Origin: Lachnospiraceae bacterium | GTDB taxonomy: Bacteria; Bacillota; Clostridia; Lachnospirales; Lachnospiraceae | Direction of reading: 5' to 3' | Assembly (NCBI GenBank): GCA_017427775.1 | Contig: JAFRSD010000013.1 | Coordinates: forward strand, 62,001 to 126,000 | Length of the DNA stretch: 64,000 bases | Part shown: one piece after another, positions 51,001-59,783 of the stretch | How the letters are laid out: each line of letters begins with the position of its first letter | Position numbering within the stretch: the first letter of the stretch is position 1 | Position numbers and translations under genes: made by a program | Notes under the pieces: model-generated | Seen by the model: only the letters and a program-made list of their open reading frames with translations | The model's database searches: none | What the model was told of the DNA's origin: nothing

Positions 51001-52674
51001 GTGGCACTTACAACGGTAGATGCTTCACTCTTGAAACGGATGTTCCTGACAGGAGCGAAGAATCTGGAATCACAGAAGGAAATCATCAACGAGCTTAACG
51101 TATTCCCCGTTCCGGATGGAGATACCGGTACGAATATGACACTGACGATCATGTCGGCAGTGAAAGAGATCAGTCAGATGCCCGACGAATCAATGGCGTC
51201 GGTATCGAAGGCAATCTCGTCCGGTTCCTTAAAGGGCGCGCGCGGTAACTCGGGTGTTATCCTTTCCCAGCTGTTCCGCGGATTCTGCAAAGGGATCAAG
51301 GGCTGTGAGGAACTGAACGTACAGATTGTTGCAGAGGCATTTGATAAGGCAGTAGATACCGCATATAAGGCGGTTATGAAGCCGAAGGAAGGAACGATTC
51401 TTACCGTAGCGAGAGCAGGTGCGGAAGCAGCTGCCGAGATCGCGGATTATACCGAGGACGTGGAAGAGTTCCTCGATAAGGTTATTGACCGGATGCAGAT
51501 TGCACTCGACAATACGCCGGAGCTTCTCCCCGTATTGAAAGAGGCGGGCGTTGTCGATTCCGGCGGAACGGGACTTCTTTCCGTTATGCGCGGCGCAAGA
51601 CTCGGCCTGAGCGGCGAGGACATCGATCCCGAGTCCCTGATGAACCAGGGCGGAGAGTCTTCCGCGAAGAAGACGGGCGGTGCCCGTTCGGACGAGATTT
51701 CGACCGCCGACATCAAGTTCGGCTACTGCACCGAGTTTATCATTCTCCTCGAGAAGGATTTTACCGCGAAAGAGGAGACCGATTTCAAGACATTTCTTGC
51801 ATCCATCGGTGATTCCATTGTCTGCGTAGCGGACGAGGACGTCGTAAAAGTGCATGTGCATACGAATGACCCCGGTCTTGCCATCCAGAAGGCACTGACC
51901 TACGGCCAGCTTTCCCGCATGAAGATCGACAACATGCGCGAAGAGCACCGCGAACTCGTTGTCGAGGGCGGCGCCAAGGCGGAGGAAGCTCCGAAGGCAC
52001 CCGCTGCTCCGGCCAAGGAGATGGGATTTATCTCCGTAAGTGTCGGCGACGGCATGAATGAGATTTTCCGCGGCCTCGGCGTTGACTATGTGATCGAGGG
52101 CGGCCAGACGATGAACCCGAGCACGGAGGACATGCTCAAGGCCATCGAGCAGGTCAATGCGAAGAACATCTTCATCCTTCCGAATAACGGAAACGTTATT
52201 CTGGCAGCAACGCAGGCGAAAGCGCTTACCGAAGACAAGAACATTATCGTGATCCCTTCGAAGACTGCTCCGCAGGGTATCAGCGCGATGGTAAGCTTCC
52301 TTGCCGATTCCGATGTGGCGACCAACGAGCAGATGATGACCGAAGCACTCGGTGCCGTTAAGAGCGGTGAGATTACATATGCGGTTCGTGATACGGTGTT
52401 CGAAGGACTTGAGATTAAGACCGGCGACATCATGGGCATTGCGGACAAGGGAATCCTGAACGTGGGAAGCGAAGTCGGTGATGTTACGGTTGAGCTTGCA
52501 GGCAAGCTGATCGATGATGAGTCCGGACTGGTCAGCATCTATTACGGTGCCGATGTGACCGAGAAGGATGCCGAGGAAATTGCCTCTCGTATCGCGGATC
52601 AATACCCCGATGTTGATGTGGAAGTTCACTTCGGTGGTCAGCCGGTATACTATTACCTGCTTTCCGTAGAATAA
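51001..52674 (+). CDS. DAK-domain kinase (YloV/FakA family)
   Basis: This 557-residue protein has an N-terminal Dak2 (DhaL-like) domain with NVFPVPDGDTGTNMTLT and GARGNSGVILSQL, both of which bind ATP-Mg, and GVVDSGGTGLLS. A C-terminal part follows (ILPNNGNVILAATQA, VIPSKTAPQGISAMV). It is like FakA, which phosphorylates fatty acids bound to FakB/DegV. Neither partner is near. The start is GTG 51001, with AGGAGGAAGG upstream; it is a longer frame only on paper. A strong terminator follows. Confidence 0.9.
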   Translation: MALTTVDASLLKRMFLTGAKNLESQKEIINELNVFPVPDGDTGTNMTLTIMSAVKEISQMPDESMASVSKAISSGSLKGARGNSGVILSQLFRGFCKGIKGCEELNVQIVAEAFDKAVDTAYKAVMKPKEGTILTVARAGAEAAAEIADYTEDVEEFLDKVIDRMQIALDNTPELLPVLKEAGVVDSGGTGLLSVMRGARLGLSGEDIDPESLMNQGGESSAKKTGGARSDEISTADIKFGYCTEFIILLEKDFTAKEETDFKTFLASIGDSIVCVADEDVVKVHVHTNDPGLAIQKALTYGQLSRMKIDNMREEHRELVVEGGAKAEEAPKAPAAPAKEMGFISVSVGDGMNEIFRGLGVDYVIEGGQTMNPSTEDMLKAIEQVNAKNIFILPNNGNVILAATQAKALTEDKNIIVIPSKTAPQGISAMVSFLADSDVATNEQMMTEALGAVKSGEITYAVRDTVFEGLEIKTGDIMGIADKGILNVGSEVGDVTVELAGKLIDDESGLVSIYYGADVTEKDAEEIASRIADQYPDVDVEVHFGGQPVYYYLLSVE

Positions 52675-52681
52675 GACCTGT

Positions 52682-52710
52682 AGGGGCTGAGTATTTCAGC
52701 CCTTTTTTTC
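52682..52710 (+). terminator. Terminator after the DAK kinase gene
   Basis: AGGGGCTGA (52682-52690) pairs with TCAGCCCTT (one G-U) and a seven-T run follows. The recG ribosome site comes directly after, so some read-through probably feeds recG. Confidence 0.85.
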
Positions 52711-52728
52711 ATACTTTTGGAGGACGCC

Positions 52729-54744
52729 ATGTATCTGTCTGACCCGATTGTAAAAGTGAAGGGGATCGGAGCCAAATCCGCAGCGCTTTACGCGAAGCTG
52801 GGGATTGTTACGGTCGGCGAGCTGATCGGGTATTTTCCGCGGGAATACGAGCGCTATGAGGCACCCGTACTGATCAGCGCGGCTTCGGACGGCAGCGTCT
52901 GCACGGTGGAAGGCATTTTAACGGAGTCGGCAAAGCCGGTTCCCGGCAACGCGCGGCGCATGATCATCGCGCGGATCCGTGACGTTTCCGGAGAGATGGA
53001 ATTCCGCTGGTTCAACAGCCCTTATGTCTTAAAGCAGCTCCCGCTCGGACGGCGGCTTCTGTTTCGCGGCAAGGTTTCAAAGAGCGGCCGGAGACTCTGC
53101 ATGATGCAGCCGGAAATCTTTACGGAGGAAGCCTACCGGTTGCGTATGAAATCCATGCGTCCGGTGTACCATTTGACGGCGGGACTCAGCAGCAACGCAA
53201 TCTCGAAAGCCGTTGCGGCGGCACTTTCGGTGACGGAGATCCCGGACCCGATGCCGCAGAAGATGCGCCGGCAGCGCGGCTTTATGCAGCTCGCGGACGC
53301 CTACGGAGAGATCCATGCGCCGAAGGACGAGACGGTCACGAGAGAAGCCGTCCGAAGACTGGCTTACGATGAGTTCTACCGTTTCCTGCTGTCGGTTAGA
53401 CATATGAAGATGAGCATCCTACGGGAAGCCAACAGCAGCGTGATTGAGAAGCACTCTTATGCGGACGCGGTCCTCTGCAGCCTTCCGTACGAACTGACGG
53501 GAGCACAGAAGAGAGCGGTCGCGGAGATTACCAATGACATACAGGGCGCCTACCCGATGCAGCGCCTGCTGCAGGGAGACGTCGGCTCGGGTAAGACGAT
53601 CGTTGCGCTGCTTGCCCTTTCGATGTGCGCGGAATCGGGCTTTCAGGGCTGCCTGATGGCACCGACCGAAGTACTCGCGCGCCAGCACTACGATACGTTT
53701 TGCAAGCTTCTTGAACCGTTCGGAGTGAAAATTGCCATTCTGGTTGGTTCCCAGAGCGCCGCAGAGCGCAGAAAGGCGCTTGCGGGCCTTGCGGACGGCT
53801 CCTTTGACATTGCCGTCGGAACGCATGCGCTCTTTCAGGACAGCGTACAATTTGCCCGCCTCGGGCTTGTCATCGTCGATGAGCAGCACCGTTTCGGCGT
53901 AAAGCAGCGCGAGTTGCTTCTTCGTAAGGGCATGACGCCGCACCTTCTCATCATGAGCGCCACGCCGATCCCGCGTACGCTTGCGATGATGCTGTACGGC
54001 GATATGGATATATCCCTTCTCGATGAGCAGCCGTCCGACCGCCTGCCGGTCAAATCCTGCGTTGTCGACGGTTCCTACCGCCCGACGGCATACCGCTTTA
54101 TCCGCGAACAGGCGGCAGCCGGCGGCCAGGTATATGTCATCTGCCCGATGATCGAGGAGAGCGAGAATTCGGAAGGGGAAAATGTGACCGAATACACCGC
54201 CAGGCTGCGCGAAGAGCTGCCCGGACTTGCGGTGGAAGCACTGCACGGACAGATGGACGGAGCGGAGAAGAACCGCATCCTCGGCGACTTTGCCGCAGGA
54301 AAGATCACCGTATTGGTAAGTACGACCGTTATCGAGGTCGGGATCAACGTCCCAAACGCGACGGTCATGATGATAGAGAATGCCGAGCGTTTCGGACTTT
54401 CCGCGCTGCACCAGCTCCGCGGCCGTGTCGGAAGAGGCGCAAAGCAGTCGTACTGCATCTTCATTCAGGGCAATGAGGACGCGGAGAGCAGAGAGCGTCT
54501 GAACGTCCTTCTGAAGGCGAAGAACGGCTTTGAGATCGCGGAAGAGGACCTGCGGCTTCGCGGCCCCGGAGACTTCTTCGGCATCCGCCAGAGCGGCGGC
54601 ATGGATTTCCGGATCGCGGATATTATCCGTGACGCGGCAGTGCTGAAAGACGCGAAAGAGGATATTGAGGCATTGAGCGCCGAGGAATCGGAGGCGCAGT
54701 ACAATAATCTGATTGCAGAAAGATCGGATATTGTAGTATACTAA
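52729..54744 (+). CDS. recG: ATP-dependent DNA helicase RecG
   Basis: RecG (671 residues) drives fork regression and Holliday junction processing. The wedge (OB) domain is at about residues 50-150. The helicase follows: Walker A LLQGDVGSGKTIVALLAL, box II VDEQHRFGV, then SATPIPRTLAMMLYGD, STTVIEVGINVPNA and QLRGRVGRG. The C-terminus has FEIAEEDLRLRGPGDFFG. All motifs are intact and the length is normal. I chose ATG 52729, with GGAGG 5 bases upstream. It is probably followed by the two membrane protein genes on the same transcript. Confidence 0.96.
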   Translation: MYLSDPIVKVKGIGAKSAALYAKLGIVTVGELIGYFPREYERYEAPVLISAASDGSVCTVEGILTESAKPVPGNARRMIIARIRDVSGEMEFRWFNSPYVLKQLPLGRRLLFRGKVSKSGRRLCMMQPEIFTEEAYRLRMKSMRPVYHLTAGLSSNAISKAVAAALSVTEIPDPMPQKMRRQRGFMQLADAYGEIHAPKDETVTREAVRRLAYDEFYRFLLSVRHMKMSILREANSSVIEKHSYADAVLCSLPYELTGAQKRAVAEITNDIQGAYPMQRLLQGDVGSGKTIVALLALSMCAESGFQGCLMAPTEVLARQHYDTFCKLLEPFGVKIAILVGSQSAAERRKALAGLADGSFDIAVGTHALFQDSVQFARLGLVIVDEQHRFGVKQRELLLRKGMTPHLLIMSATPIPRTLAMMLYGDMDISLLDEQPSDRLPVKSCVVDGSYRPTAYRFIREQAAAGGQVYVICPMIEESENSEGENVTEYTARLREELPGLAVEALHGQMDGAEKNRILGDFAAGKITVLVSTTVIEVGINVPNATVMMIENAERFGLSALHQLRGRVGRGAKQSYCIFIQGNEDAESRERLNVLLKAKNGFEIAEEDLRLRGPGDFFGIRQSGGMDFRIADIIRDAAVLKDAKEDIEALSAEESEAQYNNLIAERSDIVVY

Positions 54745-54753
54745 AAGTCAGGC

Positions 54754-56895
54754 ATGATGCGTTCCCGACAGGAAAGCCCGGGGCGCAGGGGGTATCGTTT
54801 AATGCTCGGATGTTTGTATTTCTTCATCTGTATCGGCGTCGGATTTGTCATATGCGAATTATGCTTTCCGAAGCTTTCGGTTTACGGAAATAAGACCTAT
54901 AACGGCACGACGGCGGAGATTCCGTCGCTTTTCGTGTGTCTTCCGGCCTGGAGTATCTTCGGAACCATCCCGATGGCCTGGCTGACCTATCTGATCGGCT
55001 ATCTCTTTCAAAGTAAGCGTCATCCGCTGTTCTACGCGAACGCGGTCGTGATGCCGCTCGGCATTATCATTCTTCTGGTATTTCTGATCCGCCGGCGCGT
55101 AAAGAACCGCAAGACCTTTCGGAATCTCGTGGAGAATATCGGGTTCGGCGAGCTCCTTTTCGTTCTGATCGTGACCATTCTATATATGGTCCTGTTCTTC
55201 TGGACCTTCTACTGCCGTGACAACAAATACTATATCGGCTGGACCGTGCAGAGCGACTTCTCGCCGCATATCGGCATGATCCGCTCATTTGCCCTCGGCA
55301 ATAATTTCCCGACGCAGTACTCGCATTTTGCGGGGGCCGACATCAAATACCATTTCATGTTCCAGTTCTTCGTGGGCAATCTGAACTACCTCGGGCTGCG
55401 GCTTGACTGGGCGTTCAATTTCCCGAGCATCTGGTTCATGGTATGCACATACATGCTGTTATATTTCTACGCGGTGAAACTGACCGGCAGGAAAGCGGTC
55501 GGTTATCTGACTACGTTCCTGTTCTCGTTCCGCAGTTCCTATGCATTCCTCGATTTCGCGGCGTCTATTCCGAAGGGACAGACAATCGCGCAGGTGTACA
55601 ATGCGGAGCCGGCGTTCATCGGTACGACCGAGCATGAGGACTGGGGACTCTGGAACCTGAACGTATACTGTAACCAGCGCCATCTCGCGATCGGTCTGTG
55701 CGTGCTCCTGTTCCTTCTCATTTACTTCACGCAGTTCCTGTACGGGCAGGCAAAGCGGGTAAAGGAGCAGGCGGATCAGAAGCTGCTACAGTTTCTAACG
55801 GACAATCCGGACGAGGAACTGCTGCCCGGAGAGAAGTTCGAATACATGGTACGCGAGTCGCTGTTCAGAAAGGAAGGCTGGATCAGCCGCAACTGGACCA
55901 AAGCGGCCGCCTGCGGTATCCTTCTCGGAATGTGCAGCTTCTTTAACGGGGCGTGCGTGATCGCGTGTCTGTGCGTGCTCTTTGTGATGGCATGGGTGTC
56001 CGACCGCCGGCTGGAGTTCGCGCTTACGGCGGCGATCGCGGTGATCATTTCCACCCTTACCACCAGGTTCTTTATTGACGGAAACGCGCTCAATCCGGTC
56101 TTTTACTTCGGATTTTTAGCGAAGAACCGGACCTTTTTCGGCGTGATCAAATACATCATTACCCTGTGCGGCCTGTTGCCGTTTGTGATTCTTGCGGCTC
56201 AGTTCTTCCTTGACCGCGTGGGCAAGTTCCTGACATTCGCGTTTACCGCGCCGGTCATCCTCGCATTTACCTGTTCGATGACCATCGATGTTGCAGTCAA
56301 CCATAAGTACATCATGATGGGGATTATGCTTCTTTGCATTCCCGCGGCGGCGCTTCTTACGAAGATCTGGCAGCAGCGGGGTATGTACGCGAAGGGCATC
56401 GCAATCCTCCTCGCGGTTGCGCTGACGATTACCGGTATCTACGAATTCCAGGTTATCCTCGGCCGCAACGAAGTGAGAAGAAATCACGTATGGGTCATTG
56501 ATGAGGATTCGGATATCTGCCGCTGGGTTAAGGCAAATGCAACGTCCAAGGACATCTTCTTAACCAGCTGGTATTCGCTGAACGATTACGTGCTCGGCGG
56601 AGCAATGTTATACTTCGGCTGGCCGTATTACGCATGGTCCGCCGGCTATGACACCTACGGCCGCGAGAAGACCGTATACAAGATGTATGAGGCCCAAACG
56701 CCCGATGAACTGGACGCGCTCGTCAAAGAGTACGGTATCCGCTACATCGTAGTCGATGAGGAAGTGCGTGAGAGAGAAGAGTTCGTTGTAAATGAACAAA
56801 ATATTATCAATACCTATCTGCTTGTGTTCAATGACGGCAAGACGCGGATCTTTGACGCAAGCAAGAGACTCGGAGTAACAGGGGGAGAACAATGA
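54754..56895 (+). CDS. Large polytopic membrane protein (GT-C-like)
   Basis: This 713-residue protein has about 13-15 hydrophobic segments. A GT-C-like outside loop contains GWTVQSDFSPHIGMIRSFALG, with the D-x-x-x-H type site typical of dolichyl- or polyprenyl-phosphate-sugar transferases, and ADIKYHFMFQF. The C-terminal 120 residues are soluble, with EVRERE and NDGKTRIFDAS. It may transfer a sugar outside the membrane. The start could be ATG 54754 or, with AGGGGGT 8 bases upstream, ATG 54802 (MLGCLYFF), which is as likely. It overlaps the next, related gene by 4 bases, so the two proteins probably form one system. Confidence 0.75.
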   Translation: MMRSRQESPGRRGYRLMLGCLYFFICIGVGFVICELCFPKLSVYGNKTYNGTTAEIPSLFVCLPAWSIFGTIPMAWLTYLIGYLFQSKRHPLFYANAVVMPLGIIILLVFLIRRRVKNRKTFRNLVENIGFGELLFVLIVTILYMVLFFWTFYCRDNKYYIGWTVQSDFSPHIGMIRSFALGNNFPTQYSHFAGADIKYHFMFQFFVGNLNYLGLRLDWAFNFPSIWFMVCTYMLLYFYAVKLTGRKAVGYLTTFLFSFRSSYAFLDFAASIPKGQTIAQVYNAEPAFIGTTEHEDWGLWNLNVYCNQRHLAIGLCVLLFLLIYFTQFLYGQAKRVKEQADQKLLQFLTDNPDEELLPGEKFEYMVRESLFRKEGWISRNWTKAAACGILLGMCSFFNGACVIACLCVLFVMAWVSDRRLEFALTAAIAVIISTLTTRFFIDGNALNPVFYFGFLAKNRTFFGVIKYIITLCGLLPFVILAAQFFLDRVGKFLTFAFTAPVILAFTCSMTIDVAVNHKYIMMGIMLLCIPAAALLTKIWQQRGMYAKGIAILLAVALTITGIYEFQVILGRNEVRRNHVWVIDEDSDICRWVKANATSKDIFLTSWYSLNDYVLGGAMLYFGWPYYAWSAGYDTYGREKTVYKMYEAQTPDELDALVKEYGIRYIVVDEEVREREEFVVNEQNIINTYLLVFNDGKTRIFDASKRLGVTGGEQ

Positions 56896-59513
56896 AACTG
56901 CCGGATGCGAATAAAATTGAGAAAACAGGCATTATCAGAATCCTGTTGGCGCTGATCTTTTTCCTGCTTTTTATGTATCTCGGAGTGCGGTACATCGGTA
57001 CGACGGATTTCCCGTACGTGCTTTCCTGGTGGATGGCACTGCTGGTTCTCGGCGTCGTGATGCAGCCGCTCTGTATCGTTTTATTCAGCCGTTTCCATGA
57101 CGGCGGGTGGATCTTCGCGAAGGCGCTCGGCGCGGGCGTATGCGGATGGCTTTTGTGGTTCCTGTCATCGCTGAAGATCCTGAAGTTCACCTATGCGTCG
57201 ACGTTCATCGTGCTTTTCATCGTCGCCGTTGTCGGTGTGGTGCTGTTTTATTTCCTCGGAATGAAGCGGAACCGCAAATTCCGGATCGCCGAGTTCTATA
57301 CGAGGGAACGTCTTACGGCGATGCTCTGCTCGGAAGTCGTATTTTTCTGCATTTACGTGTTCTGGTGCTATCTGAAGGGCATCAATCCGGCCGCATTCGG
57401 AACGGAACGCATGATGGATTACGGCTTCATGCTTACGATCTTCAAGAGCGAGTATATGCCTCCGCTTGATATGTGGTTCTCCGGGAACAGCATTAACTAT
57501 TATTATTTCGGACAGTATCTGGCGGCGTATCTTTCGAAGTTTTCGTCCGTTCCGGTTACGCACGGCTACAATATCGCGATGACGATGATCGCGGCATTCG
57601 GTTTCTGCATGCCTTACTCCATCGTCAATAACCTGATCCGCGTTCGTCTTTCGGACCGTAAGGAAGAGAAACTTAACGAGTATCAGGAGAAGAAGAGCCG
57701 TCTCCTCGGCGAGATCCGCGAGGGAGAGCCCTTCTATCGGCCGCTTTTCGCCGGAACACTTGCCGGACTCGCGGTCGCATTTTCCTCCACGATGCATTAT
57801 CCGATATTCAAGTTCATCATTCCGAAGCTTTATAAACTGCTCGGCAAGAAGGACCCGGACAAATACTTTTTCTCGAACGCGACGCGTTTCATCGGGCACT
57901 TCTACGAGCGCGACGATAAGACAATCCATGAGTTCCCGGTTTATTCGTACACGCTCGGCGACCTGCATGCCCACGTCGTGAATACGATATTTGTCATGAC
58001 AATTCTGGCAATCCTTTTCGCGATCATTCTGCGCCGTAAGGACCGGATAGACGAAATGCGGCTTACCGGCAGCATTATGGAGGTTCCCAAGTCGCTTGTT
58101 TCGGAAGCATTTCATCCGATGATCATTACCTGTGCGTTTCTGACCGGATTGTTCCGTATGACGAATTTCTGGGATTTCCCGATTTATTTCGTGGTTGCGG
58201 GCGCGATCATATTCTTCTCGAACCTGATCATTTACGATTTTTACGGAAAAGCATGGCTTCTGACACTGATCCAGGCAGTCGTATTTGTCGTGATCAGCCA
58301 TATTGTCAGCCTGCCGTACGATTTGACATTTGACAGTATCTCCACCGGAATCGGTATCACGTTCCGTCATACCTGGTTCCGTGAGTTCCTTGTTGTATGG
58401 GGACTTCCGTTCGCCTGCCTGATCGCGTTCTTTGTAGCACTTCTGTTCGAGCTCCGCCCGAAGGAGAAGAAGGAGAAGAAAGAAGCGAAGAAAGCAGCGA
58501 AGAAAGTAGCGGAGAAATCTAAGAAGAATGATTCCGAGGCAAAGGAATCCGCAGCGAAAGATTCCGAGGCTAAGGAGTCCATCGTAAAAGATCCCGCGGA
58601 CGGCGCCGACGAAGAGGAAGAAGAGGAGGAGTACGCGGACAGCTTCATCGAGCGGCTTCTTTCCTCACTTACCTGCAGTGACCTGTTCGTACTGACGACC
58701 ATGCTCTGCGCGGCGGGACTGATCCTGATTCCCGAAGTAATCTTCGTGCGCGATATTTACGGCGCAGCATATGAGCGCTCCAATACGATGTTCAAGCTGA
58801 CCTACCAGGCATTTATCATGTTCGGTATGGGCATGGCATATATCGTTTCCCGGTTCCTGTTCATGCCGAAGAGTAAGTTCCAGAAAGGCTTCGGATGCGT
58901 TGCGTTTATGCTTCTCATATGGTGTGCCGGCTACTTTAACCAGTGTTACGAGGACTGGTACAGCGGCAAATACACCACGCTTGACGCCACCGCATTTATC
59001 TCCGGAAAGAACAAGGACGATGCGGAGATGATCCGGTACATCAACGACAATATTACCGGCCAGCCGGTCATTGCCGAGATGGTCGGATTCAGCTACTCGT
59101 ACTTTAACCGCGTCTCCGTATTTACCGGTAACCCGACGGTTGTCGGCTGGTGGAGCCATGAATACCTGTGGCGTTCCAAAGGCGGAAAGGAAATGCCGCC
59201 CGAGCAGAAGGAACGAAATGATGATGTTCTGAAGCTGTACAGTTCGACCGATATTAACGTGATCCGCAACATCATCAACAAATACGATATCGATTACATC
59301 TATTACGGCGAATGCGAGCTGGTGAACGGTATCGCGACCAAGACGCCCGACCAGGACACCGATTACAGTTCGCTGAAGAACTTTGACGGTCAGTACCATC
59401 CGAAGCTGACGAGCAACATCGACACGCTTCTTTCGGTATGCGACATCGTTAAATACATTCCGGCGACGGGCAAGAAGAACTACGGGACGTATCTTCTGAA
59501 GGTACGGAAGTAG
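56892..59513 (+). CDS. DUF2298/YYY-type membrane protein
   Basis: This 873-residue protein has about 15 hydrophobic segments. It contains the YYY motif of DUF2298 proteins (NSINYYYFGQYLAAYL, near residue 200), preceded by the DYGFMLTIFKSEYMPPLD loop. A charged Lys/Glu/Ala insert lies at about residues 525-580 (KEKKEAKKAAKKVAEK and two similar ESAAKDSEAKES units), probably in the cytoplasm. DUF2298 members are thought to be GT-C glycosyltransferases. Overlap of ATGA with the gene before it indicates coupling. A terminator follows. Role in surface polysaccharide or protein glycosylation is inference. Confidence 0.8.
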   Translation: MKLPDANKIEKTGIIRILLALIFFLLFMYLGVRYIGTTDFPYVLSWWMALLVLGVVMQPLCIVLFSRFHDGGWIFAKALGAGVCGWLLWFLSSLKILKFTYASTFIVLFIVAVVGVVLFYFLGMKRNRKFRIAEFYTRERLTAMLCSEVVFFCIYVFWCYLKGINPAAFGTERMMDYGFMLTIFKSEYMPPLDMWFSGNSINYYYFGQYLAAYLSKFSSVPVTHGYNIAMTMIAAFGFCMPYSIVNNLIRVRLSDRKEEKLNEYQEKKSRLLGEIREGEPFYRPLFAGTLAGLAVAFSSTMHYPIFKFIIPKLYKLLGKKDPDKYFFSNATRFIGHFYERDDKTIHEFPVYSYTLGDLHAHVVNTIFVMTILAILFAIILRRKDRIDEMRLTGSIMEVPKSLVSEAFHPMIITCAFLTGLFRMTNFWDFPIYFVVAGAIIFFSNLIIYDFYGKAWLLTLIQAVVFVVISHIVSLPYDLTFDSISTGIGITFRHTWFREFLVVWGLPFACLIAFFVALLFELRPKEKKEKKEAKKAAKKVAEKSKKNDSEAKESAAKDSEAKESIVKDPADGADEEEEEEEYADSFIERLLSSLTCSDLFVLTTMLCAAGLILIPEVIFVRDIYGAAYERSNTMFKLTYQAFIMFGMGMAYIVSRFLFMPKSKFQKGFGCVAFMLLIWCAGYFNQCYEDWYSGKYTTLDATAFISGKNKDDAEMIRYINDNITGQPVIAEMVGFSYSYFNRVSVFTGNPTVVGWWSHEYLWRSKGGKEMPPEQKERNDDVLKLYSSTDINVIRNIINKYDIDYIYYGECELVNGIATKTPDQDTDYSSLKNFDGQYHPKLTSNIDTLLSVCDIVKYIPATGKKNYGTYLLKVRK

Positions 59514-59525
59514 GATTAAAAATCA

Positions 59526-59560
59526 AAAAGTGCTGTCCGTTAAACGGGACAGCACTTTTA
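59526..59560 (+). terminator. Terminator after the DUF2298 gene
   Basis: AAAAGTGCTGTCC-GT pairs with AC-GGGACAGCACTTTT (one bulged G) over 59526-59559, followed by ATTATT. Confidence 0.88.
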
Positions 59561-59612
59561 TTATTCTAGCCTCAGAAACAAGGACAACACCTGTTGAAGG
59601 AGGCTGATAATC

Positions 59613-59783
59613 ATGAGAAAAGTGAATGAATGGATTCGCAATCATAAAGAGGAGACCGCAGACGCCGTATGCCTCTTCGGATTTGCCGTAATCGTTACCA
59701 TGTTCTTCTTCGGAAGAGAGATGGCTGCTGCCATCTGCGGCATCGGAGCACTGCTCGGGATCGCGGCAAATGTGACCGCCTAA
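59613..59783 (+). CDS. 56-residue membrane protein
   Basis: This small gene starts MRKVNEWIRNHKEETADAV and then has a hydrophobic stretch, CLFGFAVIVTMFFFG, and a second, AAAICGIGALLGIAA. GAAGGAGG lies 8-9 bases before ATG 59613. The protein would have one or two membrane segments. I know no homologue. It stops 2 bases inside the converging CNNM gene's stop, so the two ends overlap by 4 bases. The clear ribosome site, clean end and placement after a terminator support a real gene; there is no obvious promoter. Confidence 0.62.
   Translation: MRKVNEWIRNHKEETADAVCLFGFAVIVTMFFFGREMAAAICGIGALLGIAANVTA

Noticed and set aside
51229-52629. 466-codon minus-strand frame opposite the DAK kinase gene
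   Set aside because: Mirror of a conserved gene, no start signals.
57165-58370. 401-codon minus-strand frame opposite the DUF2298 gene
   Set aside because: Charged composition is the mirror of hydrophobic codons on the + strand.
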